A DNA stretch of 64,000 nucleotides from Phoronis australis (Eukaryota > Phoronida > Phoronidae). Below the pieces are notes generated by a model. That model did no database searches. It worked only from the letters and a program-made list of their open reading frames with translations, and had not been told where the DNA came from. Position numbers and translations under genes: made by a program. Of this stretch, positions 30,501 through 40,139 are shown piece by piece. Location: contig NMRA01000527.1 of assembly GCA_002633005.1 (NCBI GenBank), positions 124,001-188,000 of the forward strand, in the 5' to 3' direction. Positions within the stretch are counted from its first letter, which is position 1. Each line of letters starts with the position of its first letter.

Positions 30501-33500
30501 AAACTGTTACCGCAAGAGGGAGCTCACAGGCGAACTTAGCAGGCACACCGAGTGCATCACAGCTGACATGCTGAAGTTTAGTGCAAGTGTCCCTAATGTG
30601 CAGGTCATCCCTGCTATGCTTTCTGGATATCACTGGATACAGTTTGGAGTAAGCCCTGTCCAGCAGGAAACTGAAATGAGGGACACAAAATTATGTTTAC
30701 CTGGGGCACGAAGTCATATTTCCTTATGCTAATTTAAATTTCATATCATAGAGCACATAACTGGCCAGAAATAAATACATGAAATCTATCGTGGGTTATT
30801 GAAGGACTGAGTTTAGAGCAACTGTATAGAACATTACACGCACATAGTCATTTGTATGTACATATTTGCTTAGATATGTGCTTGTATTATTTTGTACTGC
30901 AAACCACTTTTAAATGGTTCTAGAAAGTACGAACAAGTATATATCAAGCTGTCCTATAAAAAGTGCAGTTGAGACTTCAACCAAGTTTGTGACAATGAAG
31001 GGCTGCTACCAAACTATACCATAAGTATGTATGTGTGTGCATAATAACAAGATTACTAACTTTATTAGCACTCTTCATACACACCTTTCCAAAGCAATGT
31101 CCAGACAGTCTTTGAAACGCATGTCATCCTTCTTTGGGTGACTTACCGATTTGAATAAATACTGGAATTAAAACAAAAGTCCAATCAAATGACATCTTCG
31201 CATGCTTGCCTCAAGTGCACAGAGTCTAATATCTCAACTCAAACTCGACTCAGACTCAAAACTTAACCAATCATGTCTCATGATCTGACAACAAATTTGT
31301 GAGTTTACTTGAAGCGTGCCATGCCTTAGGTCAATTTTTAAGTCCAATTTCAAGCACAGAGATTAGACCTCGGGTCCAGCTGTCATAGAAAGATATTACA
31401 ATCCCTATACATGTAAATCTTGAACTGGCGTGGAAATATAGATCACAAACATTTTAAGTCTGGTTTGCACACCACCTGTTGGCCACATCATTAAGTTATC
31501 TGATGGGGCCAACAGGCGGCGTGCTTACCAGACTCAAAATGTTTGTAAAGTGTTTGTGACATAACAATCCAATGATAAAACAAGTTGTCTGATTATCTAA
31601 ACGGTATGTGTGCATGAATGTGTTAAGATTTCTTTTGAAATACAGGCATTGTTTACACAGCATTAGGTGGAGGAATGCTCTAAAACATATTGCTCTGAAA
31701 ACTCACTGGCAGCATTGTTTGTTCAATCAAGGGGGACCAAATATCAACTGGTGGTCAATTAATAAACAATATATACAAATCAGCATTTTTTATGAACAAA
31801 TGACATTTGCACGAGTCGTTACTGAAAGGACAAATATGTTCAGGCACATACATTCAAATGTGACGGATATGAGACGTGATTCTACAACTTTTTCCAAACT
31901 GTTCACTTCATTTTTCCTTAAATATCATCTCTGTTCAGACTGAGAAATTGAAAACACGCAAGAACTCTAGGCACATCTGTTCAGTATATCTTCCAGAAAC
32001 AGAAATTTAATTTAATTTTTTCATTTGTAAAACGTAAAACAACAAGCATCAGATCTGTTCCTTTTTATTTACAGCTGCAGAACCCTTACTTTTTATCGTT
32101 CTTGATTGGTTTTGAATTGTTTGGAATTGAAACTATACAAGATTCTGTGTTTTTTCACAAAGTTTTGATTTCTTTCCACAAACACGTTAAGGTCATTGGC
32201 AATTGATTAACATTCTTTCAGACTTTTCTATGGACTCTGACAGATTTACTTCTTCTATGATTACTGATAATGAATTCAACGCATGCTGCCTTAAAGATGT
32301 TTTGTTCTAGAACATAAAATACAAACAATTTGGTTTAATCTAAATTTAATGTTTTCTTATAAGACAAACTTGGATCCAGCAACTTTAAGGACAATACCCT
32401 AGTATTAGCAACGAGCATTCAGGAAATACTTTTTTTTTGTAGAAAACAAGTATTAGTTATATAAATGATCTTAAAGAGCAAATTAAATCTGCTACGTTTA
32501 CCTGGGAATGATAGTCAAATATAGACTTAAGTTTGGCTGACGTATCACAGAGGTAATCTTCCAAGACCATGTAATTTGTGTTGAACTGATGTATAGCTTC
32601 TTCTAGACTTGAAACAACCTGAAATAATTTAAATAGGCACAAACAATACACATGGTAGTACAAGTTCCATTTAACTTCACTGTCTGGTAGTTACAGCATG
32701 AACTAAGCAATTCCCACATCTTTTCACATGAATCTGTCTAGTTGAAAACCCCTTGATTTAATGAGACATGACCAGTCTTATCTAATAAGAGACTTGGTCA
32801 ACCTCATTTCAGGGGGAACGTAGTGTAACAAGAGTCCAAATTCAAAAAATATACAGAGCAGTATGGTAAAATCTCGCCAATTTAGGATGCAATGTGGTGG
32901 ACAAGTGAAATTTTATTTTCTAATATTTCCACACAGGATCACAAAAGATATGTAGCATAAAATTAATGCTTTCCCATGTCAAAGTTCTTGGCAATAATCG
33001 CGTATAACGTACCCATATTTTGAGAACCAGCTTGATGCCCGCTATTAAGTGGAGAAAACTGGTTCTCAAAATTCGGGCACGTTATATCCAAGCATTAGCC
33101 AAGTTCTATACCTTAGATACTATCGCAGAACATTTTGAAGAAAAGTGCGTGTTCACGATAATGTTTGAAGCTCTTGAAAAATGAAAAAAAAGCAGTTTTG
33201 CCAACTTGTTTTTGTCCAATTTTGTTGAGATTTTGCCGTTATCACAGCAAACAAAATTTGCTTCAAAAACAGCACTTATCACAGTGAACGTTGTTTGTTC
33301 CAAAAATATATGACATTAACCCCAGACTGCTAATGATGTTTGCTCCAAAAATATGGTACTAACCACATACTGCAAAATGTGTTTGCTCCAAAAATATGGC
33401 ACTAACCCTGGACAAGAAACACTGCTTGCTCCAAAAAACAAAAAGTAGTCACCATAGAAACTGTATAGTGAAAAACGACGACGTAATATCAAGTATACTA

Positions 33501-36333
33501 AAGGTCATCACATGCAACAGCTCAATGAGAAGAAACATGATAGCAAGTCACTAGTCACTGGAATACTTAGTTACTAGTCGACAGAATGCTTAGTCACTAG
33601 ACATGAAAATACTTAGTCACTATAATACTTAAGTCATTAGAATACTTAAGTCACTAGAATACTTAAGTCACTAGAATACTTAGCGTTATTACAGCATCAC
33701 ATTTACCTCTTTGTGGCCATTCAAGGACAGGAGAAATTCTTCATTCCTACCAAAAACAACATGAGACATTCATAAAATCAGTAATTACTAAAAAACCCAT
33801 GTCTTAAAAACCATATATCATGGGGGATACGAAAAATATTGGATCTGGAGATATTCAAGTTCATTTTCCAGGAATTTTCCCATGAGGCTAACGAGTCCAA
33901 GTCTTGTTGAAGAGTTTGGCAATCGTGGGGGGAAGTAATAGGTTTATAGAGAACTGTATCATCAGCAAAGAAACGGACATTTGAAAGAATGGAGTCAGGA
34001 AGGTCGTTTATATTGAGTATGAAGAGTGCAGGACCAAGGACAGAGCCCTGGTGCACCCCTGATTGGACTGGGGAGGAATTTGAAAACTCGCCATCGATGA
34101 CGACTCTCTGTGTTCTATGAGATAGAAATGACTGGATCCAATTGTGGGTGAGACCCCTTATACCGTAGTATCTGATCTTCTCCAAGACCAAAGGCTTTGG
34201 AGAAGTACAGCACCGCAGCGTCGGTTTGAGTGCCTGCCTCCATAGTTTGGAGGAGGTCGTCTACGAATGTGACAACTTATGTTTCGCATGATCCATGGCT
34301 ACGAAAACCATACTGCCAGGTGTAAAGTATATTATATGTGTCGAGATGAGGCATAATGTTACCGGCAACTATGTGCTCCATAAGTGTGGAACATATGCAT
34401 GTGAGTGATATTGGGCGGTAATTTGAAGCCAAAGTTTTATCATCTTTTTTGAAGATGGGTGCTACGTTTGAAGTTTGCCATTCTGACGGAACTGCAGGTG
34501 TTTGATAAGATTTGATAAAGATTTCTCGGAGGACAGGTGCAATTTCTTCTGCTGCTGCTTTAAGAAACCATTTCTCATCCGAGTTAGGAACAACTTGAGG
34601 TCAAACTAAAGATTTCTTTCTTGAAACGACTTAAGGACAAATTTAAGTTTTACCTTAAATTTAACTGAAATGTAAGATTTGTCTTAGCTAGCTCAGTTTT
34701 CTTGGAACGGGCCTCAAACTTATAACATGGAGTCATATAAGTTACAGGTAATTTCTTTGATGAAACATGGTTTTATAGCTGACTTAAAGCAAAGCCAAGT
34801 TTTACGGATATAGCTGTAATTCTAAATCCAACTACTCACCCTTTCCTATCTAGTCTTAATTGCAGCACATCACCAGTATCCACTATATCCAACTACTCAC
34901 CCTTTCCTATCTAGTCTTAATTGCAGCACATCACCAGTATCCACTATATGCCTCAGAGTATTCACGCTCACTTTAACACCAATTGGTGCTTGTATTATGA
35001 GAAGTTTATAAGGTTGGAGGTCCTGTAAAGAAAACAAACGATTCATATCTCCGCACATTCAGAAATGTAGACAAACAAATATCATGTACAGCAGTGATGC
35101 CTGGTTTTACAAGAAATTGCAATGAGTATAGCTTATAGCATAACAAATTTGTAGAAACAAGCAGCCACGGGTTAACGAAGCATTACAAGCAAGCACACCC
35201 AAAGTGACCTACTTTATTGTAAGACAGCTCCTCCTGAACAATAGCTATGCTCTCTGAGCTGGGGAATCCTGACCCAGTTTTTATTGTGGTGTCTTCCAAG
35301 TGCACAACTCGACTGTTTCCACTATCTGTTGTAAGGTACTGTCCTTGGAAGAATGGTGACGGCCGTAATATGTGGTTTTCTGCAATTAACGATCAGTGAC
35401 AGTGATGCACGCAGAGTTGCACCAATGCTTTTTCAAGAGAAACCTAACGAATTCATACGCTGGGAACTGTAAATGACAATCTGAGAAAATATTACTCGGG
35501 AACATGGATAGAGAAGTACTGTATCTGGGGAACATGGATAGAGAAGTACTGTATCAGGGGAACATGGATAGAGAAGTACTGTATCTGGAGAACATATATA
35601 GAGAAGTGCTGTACCTGGGAAACATGGATAGAGAAGTACTGTATCTGGGGAACATGAATAGAGAAGTACTGTATCTGGGGAATATGGATAGAGAAGTGTT
35701 GTATCTGGGGAATATGGATAGAGAAGTACTGTATCTGGGGAACATGGATAGAGAAATATTGTATCTGGGAAACATGGATAGAGAAGTACGGTATCTGAGT
35801 TAAGAGTATTGTACTCTTCCATATCTGCTAAACAATAATAAAAATTGTAAATCTAAACAATTTTGAAAGTTATTTAAAAAAATTTCTTGTTTTCATACTG
35901 ATATGCACATATTGACCTTATTTAGATCTACATGCGCACTGCACTTTACTACAAATTGTATGAGCCTTTTCAGCATTAAATTATTTAATGTCAGTGATTT
36001 GATCACTTGCACTAGACAATCAGAACAAAATCATAATCTACCCTATCACGAGATAGCAAGTACTTTTGAGTAATTTACAAATTGGCAACAGTTCTCAAGG
36101 TCTACACTTGACAAAAAGTCAGAGGATCGCAATCTGCCATTTCCATGCAAAAATTGGCTCCTTATATTGAAACACTGCAAATAGTATAATTTTTAGCCAG
36201 GAATACTAATTTACACAAATCACTTACCAACAAATTCAACGTTGATATCAACACCCGTCAATGACTTTGATTCCGGAACACATATCATGTAGCATTTTCC
36301 AGTTGCTTCTGCAAAGCGGTTTGAGTATCGGGT
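24516..36333 (-). CDS. VPS9-domain Rab GEF, ANKRD27/Varp-like N-terminal architecture
   Basis: Fourteen exons chain in phase: 36333-36228, 35379-35213, 35022-34901, 33746-33707, 32618-32502, 31161-31085, 30670-30511, 30217-30146, 29653-29558, 28211-28114, 26803-26710, 26420-26249, 25724-25556 and 24576-24516 (TGA). With a putative 5' end the protein is about 528 residues. The early part (GKCYMICVPES, then TTIKTGSGFPSSESIAIVQE) parallels the Varp N-terminus. The middle is a VPS9 domain: LYPVISRKHSRDDLHIRDTC, LTTPLEMLNCIKNTLDLIT, the signature LTSDDLIPLM, then YIKHFQW and SYSFVTLEAAVEYL. VPS9 domains catalyse GDP/GTP exchange on Rab5/Rab21-type GTPases at endosomes; the paired Asp in SDDLIP is the conserved catalytic/binding Asp region. 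No ankyrin repeats follow: the C-terminus is a linker plus coiled region ending ILPSTYGKQT. Family confident, ortholog name not. Confidence 0.85.
24690..24870. repeat. Dispersed repeat, copy 1
   Basis: It shares ordered phrases with 31215-31380: CTAATCTC/CTAATATCTC near the start, ACCTAATCAATCATG/ACTTAACCAATCATG, GCATGCCATGC/GCGTGCCATGC and CAGAGATTAGACC. The ends are inverse of each other (TCTAATCTC and GAGATTAGA), so it is probably a transposable element with short terminal inverted repeats. Confidence 0.6.
25016..25319. repeat. 300-bp foldback in VPS9 gene last intron
   Basis: The left arm reads CCATTCTCAAACAAACTCAT then GTGGTCAGCCTG and ATACTCTGGATA. The right arm is its inverse (TGTCCAGAGTAT, CAGCCTGACCA, TTTATTTGAGAATG). 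Arms run about 60-120 bp with divergence. MITE-like. Confidence 0.7.
27374..27541. repeat. 23-bp minisatellite, about 7 copies
   Basis: Units of CTGAACAAACTGACAGTCC plus ATAT follow head-to-tail with few changes. Because 23 is not a multiple of three, the three frames are cycled, which creates two overlapping minus-strand ORFs that are artefacts. It lies in an intron of the VPS9 gene. Confidence 0.9.
30335..30424. repeat. MITE relic in VPS9 intron (exon mimic)
   Basis: A degenerate palindromic element of the 45852-45954 family: GCATTTTGAGAACCAG on one side, CTGGTACTCAAAACTCGGG on the other. On the minus strand it is open for 34 codons and flanked by ACTAG and GTAAGT, so it resembles an exon, but the neighbouring exons join in phase without it and continue the VPS9 alignment. 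Confidence 0.65.
31215..31380. repeat. Dispersed repeat, copy 2
   Basis: Partner of 24690-24870 in the same orientation, diverged, ending in CAGAGATTAGACC. It lies immediately left of the foldback at 31441-31560. Confidence 0.6.
31441..31560. repeat. Foldback element, about 45-bp arms
   Basis: The left arm TCACAAACATTTTAAGTCTG ... CACCTGTTGGCC matches the inverse of the right arm GGCCAACAGGCGGC ... CAGACTCAAAATGTTTGT. A related single arm lies near 23880. It is within a VPS9-gene intron. Confidence 0.75.
33000..33095. repeat. Palindromic MITE, ~95 bp
   Basis: CGTATAACGTACCCATATTT then TGAGAACCAG on the left mirrors GGTTCTCAAAATTCGGGCAC and GTTATATCC on the right. Same family as 45852-45954 and 30335-30424. 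Confidence 0.8.
33540..33685. repeat. ~18-20 bp tandem repeat (AGTCACTAGAATACTTA)
   Basis: About eight imperfect units with the core AGTCACTAGAATACTTA, best preserved at 33620-33683. It lies 20 bp downstream of the short 40-nt VPS9 exon at 33707-33746. Confidence 0.8.
33778..34600 (-). mobile_element. Non-LTR retrotransposon reverse transcriptase fragment
   Basis: Two frames on the minus strand carry reverse transcriptase. The upstream part (about 34600-34200) has a finger region with WQTSNVAPIFKKDD and NYRPISLT. The downstream part (34191-33778) has GVHQGSVLGPALFILNINDL and the catalytic FADD. A frame change and an internal stop near 34250 break it, and neither the endonuclease nor the 3' end is visible. 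The motif set is of the CR1/Jockey-like LINE type. It is inserted in the intron between VPS9 exons at 34901 and 33746, in the same orientation as the host gene. Confidence 0.88.
34827..34948. repeat. 61-bp tandem duplication covering an exon end and donor site
   Basis: Copies 34827-34887 and 34888-34948 are identical. The right copy contains the last codons and the donor AAAGG|GTGAGT of the VPS9 exon 35022-34901; the left copy repeats both inside the intron, giving a second identical donor 61 bp downstream at 34840. Confidence 0.85.
35501..35799. repeat. 30-bp minisatellite, 10 copies
   Basis: Ten units beginning AACATGGATAGAGAAGTACT, with few substitutions. Thirty is a multiple of three, so several frames on both strands stay open for 70-130 codons; these ORFs have no start context or homology and are dismissed. 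The array lies in the intron between the first two well-supported VPS9 exons. Confidence 0.92.
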
Positions 36334-36615
36334 CTGTAATACACAATGAAAATTTAGTAAATAACCAATTACTTTGAGCTATTAAAAGATAGTTTCTTAC
36401 ACATATTCACCACAGGATATCTGACTTAACAAAACATTTATTTTTAAACATTGGCCCTAATTTTATAGTTAGAGAGACTGTGCATATCTTTATCAGCCTA
36501 AAAATCTGTGATGATGATTTTAAACTCAAGTGAAACAAGTTTGTGATATATCAATTTGAAATGGAAAAAACCGGCATTCCGTTGATGAAACTAAATTTTG
36601 ATTCAGATCACTTAC

Positions 36616-36641
36616 AATTCGTTCCTTACACAGAAGTGATT
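36616..36641 (-). CDS. Candidate 26-nt microexon of the VPS9 gene
   Basis: Between an ACGTAG acceptor (6-T tract upstream) and a strong GTAAGT donor lies a 26-nt stretch encoding, in phase 1 to phase 0, ESLLCKERI, directly preceding TRYSNRF of the next exon. It fits the phase needed from the candidate first exon. Support is from phase only. Confidence 0.35.
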
Positions 36642-36956
36642 CTACGTCCCGCAAAAAATTGACAGTTTGTTAATGCTCAAGACCACGTTCGACAAATGAA
36701 ATGACACGTGACACGCTACAACACATCAACTTGTAGAGCCTCGTCTTGAACAATAACTGTCAGTTCTTTCCAAGCCTAGAAATCCCATTTATTTTGACTA
36801 ACAAACAATTTGAGATCACTTTCATAATGGTAAGTGGTCTAAATCAAAATGTGACTTTTGTGACAGAAGGCAAGTTTAAAGCCATTTTACATAACACACA
36901 CCACACACAGCAGAGCCAGGTAATGACTCATGACCCGTGATAGACAGTGCAACCAT

Positions 36957-37355
36957 CTCTACTGTGGCCATCCCATAGGTCTTTCATGTGCCAGAAACTT
37001 TTCGACGAATTACGCTTCGAACTGATTAAACCATCAAAGTCACCTTTTGCGCATAGAGGGACACCTTTCTTAGAAGGCCATCAATGTCTTTAATTCCTTC
37101 CAACTCCAACTCAAACAAATACTCTCATAATCGCCAGGCACGAGCAGTGTAAAAATGGCCATTTACTGATTTGATTACAGGAGTATTTGTTCGAGTTGGA
37201 AGGAATTAAAGACATCATCACCGGCCTCCTAAGGTGTTCCTCTATGCCAGTCTATGGCGTTGCGCAAAAGGTACTTTATAGCAACATGGCTTTGATGATT
37301 TAATCTGTGTGAATCACCAAAAAGTTTCCAGCATATGGAGCGCCTGTGGTATGGC
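36957..37355. repeat. 400-bp foldback transposon, ~170-bp arms
   Basis: The left arm includes GAAACTTTTCGACGAATT, CACCTTTTGCGCATAGAGG, ATGTCTTTAATTCCTTCCAA. The right arm inverts each of these (TTGGAAGGAATTAAAGACAT, CCTCTATG, GCGCAAAAGGTAC, AAAAAGTTTCC). Single-arm relatives occur at 14984-15150 and 38130-38225. No transposase is present, so it is a non-autonomous element. Confidence 0.8.
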
Positions 37356-38384
37356 CTCCGTCTTTACTGTGGCAAGTCGAGATGGTGACACTGTAAAAGG
37401 CGAAGCCAGGCCATGACTCAGTCATGGAGTCATGGAGTCATGACATGAGCCGAGGAGAAAGGGTAACCCAAAGAGGCAATGATCCGATATAGCGGTCCCT
37501 GATTTAGAGAACCAGTTTCATCCACGACAACAACGGTCCAGTTATTCAATGATTGTCTAGGGAAGTTAGAACTCATACAGTACCATTAAAATTTGATAAA
37601 AGGGGTTGAATTCCAGTTCCTCTTCGTTTCCCATTTCAGATGACTTTTCAGGAACCCAATAGAGGGCGCATGAAAGTATACTCTTGAAAATTGGAAATTT
37701 TAAATTCATTTGTGCTAATCTAAAATATTAATGTTTCGTTTTTGCACTTTTGTTGATACTAGTAATTTAAATACAAGTTAAAGGTGTTTATGATTTATAT
37801 TAAGAACATGTTTGATGCTTTGTTATTTGTATCTATTCGAGGTTATTGCAAATGGCGGCGAGGTAGGATTTGTGAAAAGTCACAAGCGTCTGAGTCCTTA
37901 CACACAAAAGTATGAGTTTGACGCTACTGTCAAACATTTTAGAAGCTCAGCTTCAGCCACCCATAACTATATTCCTCCTTAGAAACAAAAAAAGTAGGAA
38001 AGATCCCTCTTGATTCCACCACAAACACTCATCAGCTGCTTAGTGCCAATAGTGGCCAGCCGGCTAGATATGTCAATCAAATGACCATCGTCTCTATCCA
38101 GAGACAGAGTAGAGACGATGAAGCTCCTATAAGGGCTCCATACGCCATAAGCTTTTCGGTGAATTATGCCTCGCACTGACTAAAACATCATAATTACCTT
38201 TTGCACATAGAGGGACACCTTAGGAGCATAGGCGCTTGAGTTTATCTGTTCCTCGATCGCAAATAACGTCACTCAATACTAAGAAAACATAAAGGTTGGA
38301 CACTCAAAATCTGTTTGCTCAGAATTTTGTTCTCAAATGTGCATGGAACTCTACGAAAGTAGCATCGAACAAATATTTGAATAC

Positions 38385-38394
38385 CTTCTTTCAT
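38385..38394 (-). CDS. Candidate first coding exon of the VPS9 gene
   Basis: ATGAAAGAAG followed by GTATTC would start the VPS9 protein and splices in phase to the 26-nt microexon. The ATG and donor recur unchanged in the duplicated copies (ATG at 39307 and 39514), whereas the longer upstream open frame lacks an ATG and is broken by an indel in the other copies. This is weak evidence; the true start could lie elsewhere. Confidence 0.25.
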
Positions 38395-39018
38395 TTGGTC
38401 TTTTAAATTGCCTTCGAGTGGTGATTTGACGACAAAAATGCCAAACACGGGCAAAAGAATGCCAAAATCACAAATTCAAGGACCTTATTCCGTGATATCA
38501 TGACAGACGGTCTTCGCACATCGGTGTTTTTGGTGAACGCTCCCGAGCTAAATTCGAAAGTCTATTTTTGCGTGCCTTTCATCGTCAATCCCTCGACTAC
38601 TAGGTCATGAGAAGCAGAGAGCACTTAAAAAATATCATTGCCAAATACATGTAACTACTCAGATCAGCGTATGTTGGCTGTGTATGACTCATGAACGAGT
38701 CCTTCCGATTTTTTGCCGAATGACTCCACCTGAATTGAGGTATGGAAATGCGTAATCTTTGCTGTGTAATGAGCTTGTCTACATCCCTGATTCCAAACCA
38801 GACTATGCATTAAAGGGCTGTCTGAACTTTAGTAGAATTCATACCAGACTTTGAAAGGTTGTCGTATTGTTGAATAGTAAATTCCGCTCTGTTGGATATG
38901 TCTGACAGTCACTGTGACGCTAATCCATATCAAGTGTAATTCTTTCAGCTGTATTCAAACCTGTCCGTCTTTAAACATTAAGTTCTTTTTTGCTTTTGTA
39001 GTCTGTGATAATCTCAAG

Positions 39019-39132
39019 ATGTCAAATAAGAGGCCAGCGAATGAGTCGGCTTCTGGCTCTGGGGCTGCTCCCCCAAAGAAAAAGCTGTATGGCTTTATGG
39101 AGCCGATAAAGCTTGGGCCGATTACAAGTTTG
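39019..39132 (+). pseudogene. RNF20: Duplicate copy of Bre1 first coding exon (probable assembly copy)
   Basis: Identical 38-codon exon (starting [20 protein letters not shown], ending at a GTATGT donor) to 40140-40253, including the upstream acceptor. It lies left of the N at 39234 in the duplicated block. Splicing this copy to 40674 would give the same protein, so it neither adds nor breaks coding sequence. Confidence 0.85.
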
Positions 39133-39514
39133 GTATGTTAGTTTGTGTTGTATTACCGAATATTAATGCTGAAATTATTTAGAATATATTAAATTAGTAT
39201 ATATTATGCATTAGTATTTTTTTCTTTGGTCGTNGAATTTTGTTCTCAAATGTGCATGGAACTCTATGAAACTAGCATCGAACAAATATTAGAATACCTT
39301 CTTTCATTTGGTCTTTTTAAATTGCCTTCGAGGGACACCTTAGGAGCATAGGCGCTTGAGTTTATCTGTTCCTCGATCGCAAATAATGTCACTCAATACT
39401 AAGAAAACATAAAGGTTGGACACTCAAAATCTGTTTGCTCTGAATTTTGTTCTCAAATGTGCATGGAACTCTATGAAACTAGCATCGAACAAATATTAGA
39501 ATACCTTCTTTCAT

Positions 39515-40121
39515 TTGGTCTTTTTAAATTGCCTTCGAGTGGTGATTTGACGACAAAAATGCCAAACACGGGCAAAGGAATGCCAAAATCACAAACTCAA
39601 GGACCTTATTCTGTGATATCATGACAGACGGTCTTCGCACATTGGGGTTTTTGGTGAACGCTCCCGAGCTAAATCCGAAAGTCTATTTTTGCGTGCCTTT
39701 CATCGTCAATCCCTCGACTACTAGGTCATGAGAAGCAGAGAGCACTTAAAAAATATCATTGCCAAATACATGTAACTACTCAGATCAGCGTATGTTGGCT
39801 GTGTATGACTCATAAACGAGTCCTTCCGATTTTTTGCCGAATGACTCCACCTGAATTGAGGTATGGAAATGCGTAATCTTTGCTGTGTAATGAGCTTGTC
39901 TACATCCCTGATTCCAAACCAGACTATGCATTAAAGGGCTGTCTGAACTTAAGTAGAATTCATACCAGACTTTGAAAGGTTGTCGTATTGTTGAACAGTA
40001 AATTCCGCTCTGTTGGATATGTCTGACAGTCACTGTGACGCTAATCCATATCAAGTGTAATTCTTACAGCTGTATTCAAACCTGTCTGTCTTTAAACATT
40101 AAGTTCTTTTTTGCTTTTGTA
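39515..40121. promoter_or_regulatory. Divergent promoter region, VPS9 gene / Bre1
   Basis: The VPS9 gene and Bre1 point away from each other here. A strong acceptor (TTTTTTGCTTTTGTAG) ends at 40121, 18 bp before the Bre1 ATG, so Bre1 has at least one untranslated upstream exon, probably in this stretch. No TATA box is evident. The duplicated left copy carries the same sequence. Confidence 0.45.
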
Positions 40122-40139
40122 GTCTGTGATAATCTCAAG

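Larger units (their letters stand above)
38221..39233. repeat. Left copy of duplicated VPS9/Bre1 head-to-head region (N at 39234)
   Basis: About 1.0 kb matches 39342-40360 in order with about 1-2% differences, and includes a complete copy of the first Bre1 coding exon (39019-39132). A further ~95-bp partial copy lies at 39235-39333. The copies abut the single N, as expected for unmerged overlapping contigs. Confidence 0.88.

Noticed and set aside
31608-31943. 111-codon plus-strand ORF in a VPS9 intron
   Set aside because: No homology, no regulatory signals, antisense to the gene and next to a foldback element; probably chance.
35433-35822. 129-codon and 99-codon repetitive ORFs on opposite strands
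   Set aside because: They are produced by a 30-bp minisatellite whose period is a multiple of three; no splice or homology support.
38385-38454. Longer frame upstream of the candidate VPS9 start (from 38454)
   Set aside because: It opens at TTG, has no ATG, and the duplicated copies carry an indel that breaks it.
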